Below, in pieces: positions 20,192-28,169 of a stretch of 64,000 nt of DNA. The translations under genes were made by a program, and so were the position numbers. How positions within the stretch are numbered: the stretch's first letter is position 1; the number at the start of each line of letters is the position of its first letter. The stretch spans positions 397,263 to 461,262 of the forward strand of contig DATJRY010000017.1 of the NCBI GenBank assembly GCA_035504415.1. Reading direction: 5' to 3'. The notes below the pieces were generated by a model. The model searched no databases. It worked only from the letters and a program-made list of their open reading frames with translations, and had not been told where the DNA came from. Source of the DNA: Candidatus Sulfotelmatobacter sp. (lineage in GTDB: Bacteria > Vulcanimicrobiota > Vulcanimicrobiia > Vulcanimicrobiales > Vulcanimicrobiaceae).

Positions 20192-20638
20192 CTACGCGTC
20201 GGACGCCACGTCGGCCAGGTGGTCCAAGATGATGCCCCAGCCTCGCGTATGGCCCTCGTGCATCGCGAGCGTGGGCAGACGCTCGTGCGTCAGCACGAGA
20301 TCGGTCTCGTCGCCGCGCGAGGTGAGCTCGAGGGTGACCAGCGTGTCCACGCCGTCGGTCAGCGGACCGGTCCAGGTGAACACGAGCTTGCGCGGCCGGT
20401 CGATCTGCACGTAGGTGCCGGACACCTCGCGCCGGGAGTCCTGCGATGACATGACCAGGCTGAAGGCTCCGCCGGGGCGCAGGTCGCAGGTCGCTTTGCA
20501 ATCGACCGGGCCCGGATAGGGGCTCATCCAGCGGACCATCAGCTCGGGTTTGGTCCACAGGTCGAAGATCTGCTCGGCGCCGGCGCGCACGCGGCGGCGT
20601 ATCCGCACGGTCGGTCCCGTCGCGTCATCGCGAACCAT
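20192..20638 (-). CDS. SRPBCC/AHSA1-domain protein
   Basis: A 148-residue START-like protein of the AHSA1 type. The N-terminal VRIRRRVRAGAEQIFDLWT and MVRWMSPYPG, then a long beta sheet and the C-terminal helix end HTRGWGIILDHLADV are typical. Such proteins bind small hydrophobic ligands and often accompany an ArsR-type repressor. It begins inside the last 14 bp of the regulator gene and is therefore coupled to it. Probably cytoplasmic; ligand unknown. Confidence 0.85.
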   Translation of the reverse strand: MVRDDATGPTVRIRRRVRAGAEQIFDLWTKPELMVRWMSPYPGPVDCKATCDLRPGGAFSLVMSSQDSRREVSGTYVQIDRPRKLVFTWTGPLTDGVDTLVTLELTSRGDETDLVLTHERLPTLAMHEGHTRGWGIILDHLADVASDA

Positions 20639-21023
20639 GCTTGCGATCCTTCCGGCGTGACGTGCCTTCGCTCTCGAGCTCGCGCAGCACGGACTCCATG
20701 GCGTCGAGCCGGTGTTCCCAATACGAGCGCGTCCGCTCGATCCAGCCGTCGACCTCGTCCAGCGAACGAACGTTGATGGAGAGAATGTGGTCGCGGCCCC
20801 GCTTGTGCCGCTCGATCACGCCGCTCGCTTCCAGCACGCGGATGTGCTTCGACACCGCGTTCAACGACATGTGGAAGGGCTGGGCGACCTCGGTCACCCG
20901 CGCCTCGCCGCGCGAGAGCCGCTCGATGATCGCCCGTCGCGTCGGATCGGCCAGCGCGGCAAACACCGCGTCCAGGCGCGCGGTGCGCGACGCGGGCGTC
21001 CTCCCGGCTTCGATCTTGGTCAT
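20625..21023 (-). CDS. ArsR-type winged-helix repressor
   Basis: A 132-residue regulator. FAALADPTRRAIIERLSRGEARVTEVAQ and SLNAVSKHIRVLEASGVIERHKRGRDH form the winged helix-turn-helix of the ArsR/SmtB group; no metal-binding cysteines are present, and it belongs to the subgroup paired with AHSA1 proteins. I take the ATG at 21023 with GGCGGA just upstream; a GTG at 21035 is the alternative. It is divergent from a secreted hydrolase, and the 120 bp between contain two copies of an operator-like palindrome, so it most likely represses both itself and the hydrolase. Confidence 0.88.
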   Translation of the reverse strand: MTKIEAGRTPASRTARLDAVFAALADPTRRAIIERLSRGEARVTEVAQPFHMSLNAVSKHIRVLEASGVIERHKRGRDHILSINVRSLDEVDGWIERTRSYWEHRLDAMESVLRELESEGTSRRKDRKHGSR

Positions 21024-21057
21024 GTGTCCGCCCACGTGATGCTCGCTGCTGCTGATA

Positions 21058-21117
21058 TTCTACCCGAAGGTTGACAATCCGTCGAGCTCGGGCTTATATT
21101 CAACCTATAGGTTGAAT
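21058..21117 (+). promoter_or_regulatory. Promoter of the secreted hydrolase with two operators
   Basis: TTGACA at 21071-21076 and TATATT at 21095-21100, 18 bp apart, form a near-consensus promoter reading towards the hydrolase. A perfect 20-bp palindrome, ATTCAACCTATAGGTTGAAT (21098-21117), overlaps the -10. A second, degenerate copy (TTCTACCCGAAGGTTGAC, 21058-21075; 13 of 18 positions match) overlaps the -35. Their centres are 41 bp apart, about four helical turns. On the other strand TAGAAT around 21057-21062 could be the -10 for the arsR gene. This fits a repressor covering both divergent promoters. Confidence 0.75.
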
Positions 21118-21142
21118 TATTTCGATCATGAAGGAGAGCTCG

Positions 21143-21904
21143 ATGGGAATCAAACCCGTTGCCGCCGCGACGGCAGCGGCCGCACTGCTGAGCGGCGCCG
21201 TCGCGCCGGCGCAGGCCGCGCCGACCACCAACATCGTCATCGTTCACGGAGCATTCGCCGACGGCTCCGGGTGGCGCGGCGTGGCCGACATCCTCGAGAA
21301 GGACGGCTACACGGTCAGCGTCGTGCAGATACCGTTGACGTCACTCGCCGACGACGTCGCGGCGACGAAACGCGTGCTGGCGATGCAACACGGCCCGACG
21401 CTTCTCGTCGGTCACAGTTACGGCGGCGTCGTCGTCACGGAAGCGGGCGAAGCGCCGAACGTCGTCGGCCTCGTCTACGTCGCCGCGTTCATCCCCGACA
21501 CGGGCGAAAGCGCGGTCAGCCTGCTGTCGTCGGCTCCCGCCGCGAACGACGACATGCGTGCCACCGAGGACGGCTTCCTGTACATCGACCCGGCAGCCTT
21601 TCCGGCCGATTTCGCCGCCGACGTCCCGCCGGCCGAAGCGAGCTTCATGGCGCGTTCGCAGCCGATGCTTTCGGCGAAGGACGCCGGGAGCGCGCCGGTG
21701 ACCACCGCCGCTTGGCACCGGAAGAAGAGCTGGGCGCTGGTCGCGACCGACGACCACAACATCAATCCCGATCTCGAGCGCACCATGGCCAAGCGCGCCG
21801 GCAGCGAAACGATTGAAGTCGCCGGCAGCCACGCGGTCTACCGATCCCGCCCCGACGAGGTGGCACGGTTCATCGAACGTGCCGCGAAGGCGTCCGGCCA
21901 ATGA
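21143..21904 (+). CDS. Secreted alpha/beta hydrolase (esterase-like)
   Basis: A 253-residue hydrolase with a signal peptide (about 1-26, APAQAA). IVIVHGAFADGSGW is the oxyanion region, the nucleophile is Ser92 in VGHSYGG, and the C-terminal ATDDHNI and AGSHAVYRSRP supply the likely Asp and His. This is the EstC/salicylate-esterase-like group often seen with ArsR control. I start at the ATG at 21143, which has AAGGAG six bases upstream, rather than the ATG 15 bp earlier. Expression is probably induced when the divergently encoded ArsR-type repressor leaves its operators. Substrate unknown. Confidence 0.88.
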   Translation: MGIKPVAAATAAAALLSGAVAPAQAAPTTNIVIVHGAFADGSGWRGVADILEKDGYTVSVVQIPLTSLADDVAATKRVLAMQHGPTLLVGHSYGGVVVTEAGEAPNVVGLVYVAAFIPDTGESAVSLLSSAPAANDDMRATEDGFLYIDPAAFPADFAADVPPAEASFMARSQPMLSAKDAGSAPVTTAAWHRKKSWALVATDDHNINPDLERTMAKRAGSETIEVAGSHAVYRSRPDEVARFIERAAKASGQ

Positions 21905-21905
21905 G

Positions 21906-21958
21906 CCGTTCATGACGAACGGATCGCCGGCCGGCCCTGCGAGGTCACCGGCGATCCG
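21906..21958. terminator. Stem-loop between convergent genes
   Basis: Two overlapping inverted repeats fill the gap between the convergent hydrolase and lipoprotein operons. CCGTTC/GAACGG (21906-21911, 21917-21922) has a 5-base loop. CGGATCGCCGG/CCGGCGATCCG (21920-21930, 21948-21958) is a perfect 11-bp stem with a 17-base loop. There is no T-run on either side, so intrinsic termination is uncertain; a barrier for both converging transcripts is plausible. Confidence 0.5.
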
Positions 21959-21988
21959 CCCGCGCGCCCACACCCGAGCAGGTCAGGG

Positions 21989-23629
21989 CTAGGGCACGAT
22001 TGCCATCGGTCCGGAGACGGCGTTGATGTACGCGTCGATCGTGACCGCGCTGGGGAGGCTCGACGCGGCCAGCTGTTCGATCTCCGGGATGCTGCTGAGC
22101 GACGCCCACAGGTTGCCGCCGCCGTCGACCACCAGCGGCATCGAACCGCCGCTGTTGTAGAACGAGCTGTCGAACAGCGTCGTCGTCAGCGCGGTCGAGC
22201 CGGCCGCGAAGTAGGCGATGTCCTGATTCGCCTCGTCGTTGACGTACAGACCGCCGGAGGCGTCGAGCGCGATCGGACCCGGCTGCGCGAGCGAGGGATC
22301 CGAGAGCTGCGTCCCGGGCGTCTTCGTTCCGGCCGGGTAGACGTTGACGTAGCCGGCGCTGTCGCTCTCGTAGACGTCGCCGCTCGCGTCGACTGCGATG
22401 CCCGCGGGTTCCGAGAGCTGCGCGCTCCCGCCGCTGATCGTGAACGACGCGGTGCTCGCGTTCGGCGCGAACTCGGCGATGCTCGGGGGCGGTTGGCGAA
22501 AGCCGCCGCCGGTCAACACCCAGAGGTCGTCGTTCTTGTCGACCGCCAGCGCCAGCGCGCCGCCGACGCCGGTCGTGATCGACCGCCCGGCGCTCTCCGC
22601 GCCCGGCGAGAAGACCGAGACGGCGAACGATTCGCCCAGGCCCAGGAACGAGGCGTGCACGGCGTAGATCGTACCGTCGGACGCCGCCGCGATGCTGTTG
22701 GCGATCGTCAGCCCCTCGCAGGCGCAGACCGGAAACTGCGCGACGGTCTTGAGCGATTCCAGGCTGACGGCGGTGATGAGGGTGCCGGCGGCGATGACCA
22801 TCGCGGGCGTGAACGTGTACGCGGTCGTGCCGCTGACCGGCGCCGGCGTCGTGCCGTCGCCGAGGGTCGCATCCTGCACGGTCGCGCTGATCGCGACCGT
22901 CTGGCCGCCGGCGCTCCCGCCGCTCGCGCGCAGCACGTACGCGAACGGATCGCTGTTCTGCGCCGAGGCGACGCCGGCGTAACTGCCACCGGTGCTCATG
23001 CTCACGGTGGTGACGCTCGGCGCGCCGGGGCCGATGATGACGTTGCCGTCCACGTCGAGCGCTTCGACCTCGACCGGCTGCGCGAACAAGCCGGGGACGT
23101 GATACGGCGGCTTGGTTCCGTCGACCGTCGCGGCCGCGCCGGGCACGATCACGACCGACGCGGTCGCGGCCGCCAGCGTCAGACCGATCGGCGTCGCGAC
23201 GCCGGAGGCGATCGTCGCGCGCACGACGTTGCGCGAGAGGACGTTGCCGGCGCCGTCGGTGAGCTGCAGCGAGAACGTGTCGCTGCCGGCCGGCGCGACG
23301 ACTTGGAACGTGCATTGCAGTTGCGCCGCCTGCGTCACGCAGCCCGGCGACTGGGGCGTGAGACCGTAGGTCGACGCCGTCCCGCCGTTGACGGCGACGA
23401 CCAAGTTCGCGCTCGAGGGCGAGACGTAGCGCGGCGCGCGCCGGTTGGCGGCGCTCGACGCGCCGGCGCGCGGGACGGCGATGGTGAGCGTCGCGCGCGT
23501 CGCGCCGCTCGGCGCCGACGGCGCGCCGGGCGTCGTGGCCGGCGTGGCGGGGACCGTCGAGCCGCCGCGGCCCGAACAAGCGGCCAGCGCGAACAGCGTG
23601 CCGGCAGCGAGCAATCGTTTCACCTGCAT
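21989..23629 (-). CDS. NHL/beta-propeller lipoprotein
   Basis: A 546-residue lipoprotein: lipobox LAAC (Cys18), a Thr/Pro-rich linker, an Ig-like region starting at RAPRYVSPSSANLVVAVNGG (about 70-200), then a propeller from about residue 270 with repeated units such as GTIYAVHAS, DLWVLTGGG, GDVYESDSAGYVNVY and GLYVNDEANQDI. The propeller resembles NHL/Vgb-like sequences used for binding or sensing; no catalytic residue is evident. It is the last gene of the coupled lipoprotein operon, starting 3 bp after the previous stop. Its N-terminal domain is homologous to that of the 692-residue lipoprotein at 24088. Confidence 0.75.
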   Translation of the reverse strand: MQVKRLLAAGTLFALAACSGRGGSTVPATPATTPGAPSAPSGATRATLTIAVPRAGASSAANRRAPRYVSPSSANLVVAVNGGTASTYGLTPQSPGCVTQAAQLQCTFQVVAPAGSDTFSLQLTDGAGNVLSRNVVRATIASGVATPIGLTLAAATASVVIVPGAAATVDGTKPPYHVPGLFAQPVEVEALDVDGNVIIGPGAPSVTTVSMSTGGSYAGVASAQNSDPFAYVLRASGGSAGGQTVAISATVQDATLGDGTTPAPVSGTTAYTFTPAMVIAAGTLITAVSLESLKTVAQFPVCACEGLTIANSIAAASDGTIYAVHASFLGLGESFAVSVFSPGAESAGRSITTGVGGALALAVDKNDDLWVLTGGGFRQPPPSIAEFAPNASTASFTISGGSAQLSEPAGIAVDASGDVYESDSAGYVNVYPAGTKTPGTQLSDPSLAQPGPIALDASGGLYVNDEANQDIAYFAAGSTALTTTLFDSSFYNSGGSMPLVVDGGGNLWASLSSIPEIEQLAASSLPSAVTIDAYINAVSGPMAIVP

Positions 23630-23632
23630 CTC

Positions 23633-24091
23633 CTAGTTCACCGTGATCGCGGCGGCCGAGACCGAGACCGCGACCGACACACTGTGGCCGTTGGCGTCGC
23701 TGACGGTGACGGCGCACGTGCCGGGACCGACCGGCGTCACCGCGTAGCTCGCGGTGCCGCCCGACGAGCCGCCGCTGACCGTCGCGATCGCGCCGGTGAG
23801 CGGGTTACAGGTGTTGGTCTGCGTGTACGCTCCGCTGTAGCCGCTCTCGCTGACCGTGAACGTGGCCGGCGCGTTCGAGCTGAACGCGATCGACGTCGTC
23901 GACGCTTGCAGCTGCGTCGCCGCCGGCGTCGGGCTGGCCGTCGCGCCGCTTGCGGGTGTCGGGGTGGGCGTCGGGGCGGACGTGGTGCCGAGCGCGGCCG
24001 GCGTCGCGCCGCCGCCGCCGCCGCAGGCGGCCAGCGCGAGCGCGGCGAGCGCGCCGAGCACGACGAGGCGAGAAGACGTGCGTCGCATCAT
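23633..24091 (-). CDS. Small lipoprotein with Ig-like domain
   Basis: A 152-residue lipoprotein: lipobox LAAC (Cys23) followed by five glycines, a PTPTPTP spacer and a single Ig-like beta domain (about 60-152; QLQASTTSIAFSSNAPATF, NTCNPLTG, GPGTCAVTVSDANGHS). Two cysteines in the domain (in NTCNP and GTCAV) could form a disulfide. The first ATG overlaps the stop of the upstream gene (ATGA). Such domains are usually adhesive or structural; no specific function can be given. Confidence 0.7.
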   Translation of the reverse strand: MMRRTSSRLVVLGALAALALAACGGGGGATPAALGTTSAPTPTPTPASGATASPTPAATQLQASTTSIAFSSNAPATFTVSESGYSGAYTQTNTCNPLTGAIATVSGGSSGGTASYAVTPVGPGTCAVTVSDANGHSVSVAVSVSAAAITVN

Positions 24092-26166
24092 TTGAACGGC
24101 ACCGCTCCGATCTGACCGTAGGCGTTGTCGAGCATCCACAGGGTGCGATCGCCGCGGTCGACCAGACCGGCGATGACCGAAGACTGCGGAATCAGGTTGG
24201 CATAGGTGTACACCGCGCGCGTCGTCGGGTTGACGACGGTGACGTCGGCGTAGCTGGAGAAGAAGCCGCTGCCGGGTAGCTCCGCGAACCACAGGTTGTG
24301 GTCGGAGCCCAGCGCCGCGGCGCCGTACGCGCCGGCCGGTACGCCGCCGGTGATGAGCTGCACGGTTTTGGTGGCCGGTGCGATCGAGCCGATCGTCGAG
24401 GTCCCCGCGTTGCTGTAGCTGTCGAACCACACGTTGCCGTCGGGCCCGTTCACCAGCTGCAACGGACTCTGATCGGGGAACGCGGGCGTGCTGACCGGCG
24501 TCACGACGTAGCTGCCGGCGGCGACGTCGAGGCGACCGACGGCGTCGTTGCCGCCGTCGGCGAACCAGATCCCGTTGTCGGGACCGAGCACCATCGACAT
24601 CATCGGCTGACCGAACGGGTTCGCCGGCGTGGCGGCGTCGGGTGTCTGATATTCGACGATCGCGCCGCTGCCGGTGTTGATGCTGCCCAACCAGCTGGGC
24701 TGGCCGACGTTCAGCGGCGGCTGGTTCAGCCCCTGATCGTAGAACCACATCGTCCCGGTCGGGCCGGCGACGATCCCGGTGACGTTCGCGTTCGCTTCCA
24801 GGCCGGTGGTGTAGGTCGCGACGTTGCTCGTGCTCGGCGTCAGCTCGCCGACGCTCGAGCCGGCGGCGAACCATGCATTGCCTTGCGCGTCGAACGCGAC
24901 CGCGTACGGTCCGGCGAACGGCGCGGCGACCGTGTACGAGGTGTACGTCTTCGCGACCGGGTCGAACGAGGTGAGCTGACCCTGACCGTCGTCGGCGGTC
25001 CACAGCTTGCCGTCGGGCGATTCGACGAGACCGTAGGGCTGCAAGAGCCGGTGGTCGCTCCCGTAACCGGCGTAGCTGCCCGGGTGCGGCGCGACCGTCA
25101 GCGTCACCGGTGCGGTGAAGGCGCCGTTGCCGATCTGCAGCTGCGTGACGTCGAAGGTCGTGTGCGGCACGATCGTCGCCACCGCGCTGCCGCTCTGGAG
25201 CGGTCCGCCGGCGATGCTGACGCTGGCGTCGGCCGCGTTCGCGACCGTGGCGGTGAAGCTGCCGGTGAAGCCGGCCTGCGTCAGCGTCGCCGCGACGCCG
25301 GAGCTCGCGTCGTCGTACACCAGCAGCGGCTGCGGCGCGACCGAGAGCGGCGCCGCCGTCAGCGTCGCGCTCACGCCGGTTCCGGTGGCCTGGATCGCTC
25401 CGTTCACCAGCTGTTTGCTCGCATCGAAGGTGACGGTCACGACCGTGCCGGGTTGGGTGACGCTGGCGGTCGAGAGCGAGAGCGCGTGGGTCGGGTCGCT
25501 GAAGATCTGCAGCCCGATCGACGAGGCGTAGGGGCCGGCGCCCACGATCGTCGCGCCCGACGCGTCGAGCGCGTCGAGCGTGACCGCGTAGCGATGGATC
25601 GCGCCGTCGTCGACCAGCGGCAAGACGCTCGGCGAGAAGGCGATGCTGGCCGGCACGCCGCCGAGCGAGAGCGCGACCGGCGCCGCGCTCGTCGCGGTCA
25701 CCGTCTCGGCAACGGTCGTCGTCGCCAGCGCGGTGCCGCTGCCGTTGCTCGACTGAAAGGTCGAGATCGCGAACACGTCCTGGCCGATCGCCGCTGCGGC
25801 GCTGATCGTGCACACCAGCGCGCCGCCGCTGCCGGTGGCGCAGCCGGGCGCGTTCGCCGCCAGCGCGGCGATCGTCGGCGTCAGCGTCACGGTCGCACCG
25901 TTGACGCTCTGCACGGCGATGCGGACCGAGCCGGTGTTCGGCGAGACGTAGCGCGGCAAGCGCAGGTGTGCGCTGGTGCCGCTCGCGGTCGGTACCGTGA
26001 TCGTGAACTGCTCCGCGAGCTGCGCCGTCCCCGACGGGACCGGCGTGGGCGTCGGCGTGCTCCCGCTCGTGCGCGGCAGCGAGCTGGTGCCGCCGCCGCC
26101 GCCGCACGCCTGGAGCGCGCAGACGGCCAGCACCGCGACGCCGGCGGTCAGGTGTCGGATGGTCAT
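24088..26166 (-). CDS. Vgb-like propeller lipoprotein with Ig-like domain
   Basis: A 692-residue lipoprotein: lipobox LQAC (Cys21) then five glycines, a PTPTPVP linker, an Ig-like region beginning LPRYVSPNTGSVRIAVQSVNG (about 70-380), and a propeller (about 390-692) with blades such as GSDHRLLQPYGLVESPDGKL, GNAWFAAGSSVGELTP, TGTMWFYDQG, GIWFADGGNDAVGRL and GNVWFDSYSNAGTS. The W-F-D/E blade pattern is that of virginiamycin B lyase-like proteins, but most such homologues are not lyases, and I cannot identify the catalytic His and Glu. The ATG overlaps the stop of the protease gene. Confidence 0.75.
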   Translation of the reverse strand: MTIRHLTAGVAVLAVCALQACGGGGGTSSLPRTSGSTPTPTPVPSGTAQLAEQFTITVPTASGTSAHLRLPRYVSPNTGSVRIAVQSVNGATVTLTPTIAALAANAPGCATGSGGALVCTISAAAAIGQDVFAISTFQSSNGSGTALATTTVAETVTATSAAPVALSLGGVPASIAFSPSVLPLVDDGAIHRYAVTLDALDASGATIVGAGPYASSIGLQIFSDPTHALSLSTASVTQPGTVVTVTFDASKQLVNGAIQATGTGVSATLTAAPLSVAPQPLLVYDDASSGVAATLTQAGFTGSFTATVANAADASVSIAGGPLQSGSAVATIVPHTTFDVTQLQIGNGAFTAPVTLTVAPHPGSYAGYGSDHRLLQPYGLVESPDGKLWTADDGQGQLTSFDPVAKTYTSYTVAAPFAGPYAVAFDAQGNAWFAAGSSVGELTPSTSNVATYTTGLEANANVTGIVAGPTGTMWFYDQGLNQPPLNVGQPSWLGSINTGSGAIVEYQTPDAATPANPFGQPMMSMVLGPDNGIWFADGGNDAVGRLDVAAGSYVVTPVSTPAFPDQSPLQLVNGPDGNVWFDSYSNAGTSTIGSIAPATKTVQLITGGVPAGAYGAAALGSDHNLWFAELPGSGFFSSYADVTVVNPTTRAVYTYANLIPQSSVIAGLVDRGDRTLWMLDNAYGQIGAVPFK

Positions 26167-28169
26167 TGGTTGGTCACCGCCTTGATGAGCGCGCGCGCGA
26201 ACGGAACGCCGAGCCCGGTCACCTGGTCGTAACCGGTGCCGGCTTGATAGCCGGGATCGAGCGGCGGCGAGGTCGGACCGGGCTGCGCGACGACTTGCGC
26301 GTTGTCGCCGTAGACGACGTCGTAGAACGTCTGCGCGTAGGCCGGCAGCACCGTGCCGTTCTTGGAATAGAAGCCGTACAGCAGCGGTGCCGCGTTGCCC
26401 AGCCGGTAGCTCTTGGCGCCTTGCGCGGTCGCGCAGGTTGGCGCCGACGCGCAGGCTTGCAGCACCAGCGCCCACATCGCCGCCATCTCGGGCGCCGCGA
26501 CGCTGGTGCCGCCGATCGACTCGACGACGGGGCTGAAGGCGGCGTTGATCAGCGTCGACATCCCGGTCTCGGGATCGCCGAGCAGCGAGTCGTCGGGGAC
26601 GTTGCGCGTGCTGCCGATCAGGCCGGGAATCCCTTGCTGCCATGGCGTGAGGCTGGTCGAGAAGTACGCCGAGACGCCGCCGCCGCTGCCGCCCGAACCG
26701 TCGCTGGTTTCCAAGCCCCAGGCGGTGATCTGATTGGTGAGGTTGCCGAAACGGTCGAGTGGAACGGTGACCCCGCCGACCGCGGCGACGTTCGGATCGG
26801 TCGACGGATAGCTCACGCACGGCTGATCGATCGCGGCCTGATAGACCGGACGCTGGCAGCCTTCCGCGCCGGCGTCGCCCGAGGAGACGAAGACCGCGAT
26901 CCCCTCGGCTGCGAGCGCGGCGAACTCTTCGGGTCCCAGGCCCGCGGTGGGATCGTTGGCGGGACCGAACTCCAGGCCGACCTGCGCTTGTTCGGGGCCG
27001 CCGTAGCTCAAGCTGAGCACGTCGGCCTTGTCGTCGGCGATCGCTTGTTGGATCTCGTCGTCGGCGACGTCGAGGCCGATCAAGTCGATCGGCGTCGTGC
27101 CGCTGCCGCACGGCGGCGGCGTGACGTTGCCGCTGTTGTCCTCGCAGTATCCCGGCAAGTAGCCGAGATAGAAGAGCACCTGCGCGCCCGGCGCGAGCGA
27201 GGCGGCCGCCTCGGTGTCGATCTGCGCCTCGCCGTCCTCGGGGTTGCAGCCGGGCAGCGTTCCGCCGCACAGCGCCGTCACCGGCGGCGGCGTCTGGAAG
27301 CCGGTGTCGGGCGGGTTCTCGATGCCGTTCTGCGCGATGGCCGCGTCGGTGACGTCGACCTGGCTGACGGGCGCGACGCTGGTGGAGAACATCGTGCCGT
27401 AGGCGGGAACGTCGGCGGCGCTGATCGGACCGGTGCCGATGATGCCGACCGAGATGCCGGTGCCGGTGTAGCCGGCGTCGTAGGCGCCGGTGTAGTCGAA
27501 CGCGTTGCGGATCTGCAGCGGACCGTAGCCGCTGGTCGTGATCGCGCCGCCGCTGATCGGCACGTAGTTGCGGAACTGCCGCTTGGCGGTGACCAGCCGG
27601 GTGATCGCGCTGACCGGCAGCGCGCGGGTGAAGTGCGGCGTCGTGTGCGGCGCCAGGAACGTCGTCGTTCCGGCGCGGTAGACGCCGAAGGTGGTCTGGA
27701 AGGCCTGTTCGAGCGCGTGCTGCGGGCCGCTGACGAACAGCGAGAGGTGCTGCGGCCAGGTCGCGACGCGCAGACCGTAGCCGGCGAAGTACGCGGCGAC
27801 GGCGTTGAGCGACGCGCTCGACGCGCCGTACTGCGCGCCGATCTGCTGCGGGGTCAGAAAGTGCCGATAGCTGGCCGAGCCCGGCGTGCTGGCGGCGGCG
27901 GCGTAGCGCGCCAGACCGTCGGCGTTCTGCAGCTGCAGCGCGACGTCGACGCCCATCGTGCCGACGTTGGCCGGCCCGACGTACTGCGCGCCGGCCGGCG
28001 CGTCGGCGCCGTAGGCGAAGGTGGCGGCGCCGGCGGTGGCGGCGTTGCTGCCGCCGGACGACGTCGGCGTCGCCGGCAGCGCGCCGGCGTGGCCGCCGCC
28101 GCCGCTGCAAGCGGAGAGCGCGACGGCGGCGATCAGCGTCGCGGCCAGCGTGGAAGCGGTGCGATTCAC
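26163..28169 (-). CDS. S53 (sedolisin/kumamolisin) family peptidase, lipoprotein
   Basis: A 668-residue acid serine peptidase with a lipobox (LSAC, Cys21) and Gly-rich spacer. An activation propeptide (about 60-205, with ASYRHFLTPQQIGAQYG) precedes the catalytic domain. Catalytic residues are visible: Glu314 and Asp318 in GEAQIDTE, oxyanion Asp432 in VSSGDAG, and Ser556 in GGTSVAAP. The C-terminal YDVVYGDN and GYDQVTGLGVP carry the calcium site. Starts at a GTG with GGAGGAG upstream; that start overlaps the stop of the 28166 gene. Usually such peptidases are secreted and work at low pH; here anchoring in a membrane is implied. Confidence 0.9.
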   Translation of the reverse strand: MNRTASTLAATLIAAVALSACSGGGGHAGALPATPTSSGGSNAATAGAATFAYGADAPAGAQYVGPANVGTMGVDVALQLQNADGLARYAAAASTPGSASYRHFLTPQQIGAQYGASSASLNAVAAYFAGYGLRVATWPQHLSLFVSGPQHALEQAFQTTFGVYRAGTTTFLAPHTTPHFTRALPVSAITRLVTAKRQFRNYVPISGGAITTSGYGPLQIRNAFDYTGAYDAGYTGTGISVGIIGTGPISAADVPAYGTMFSTSVAPVSQVDVTDAAIAQNGIENPPDTGFQTPPPVTALCGGTLPGCNPEDGEAQIDTEAAASLAPGAQVLFYLGYLPGYCEDNSGNVTPPPCGSGTTPIDLIGLDVADDEIQQAIADDKADVLSLSYGGPEQAQVGLEFGPANDPTAGLGPEEFAALAAEGIAVFVSSGDAGAEGCQRPVYQAAIDQPCVSYPSTDPNVAAVGGVTVPLDRFGNLTNQITAWGLETSDGSGGSGGGVSAYFSTSLTPWQQGIPGLIGSTRNVPDDSLLGDPETGMSTLINAAFSPVVESIGGTSVAAPEMAAMWALVLQACASAPTCATAQGAKSYRLGNAAPLLYGFYSKNGTVLPAYAQTFYDVVYGDNAQVVAQPGPTSPPLDPGYQAGTGYDQVTGLGVPFARALIKAVTNQ

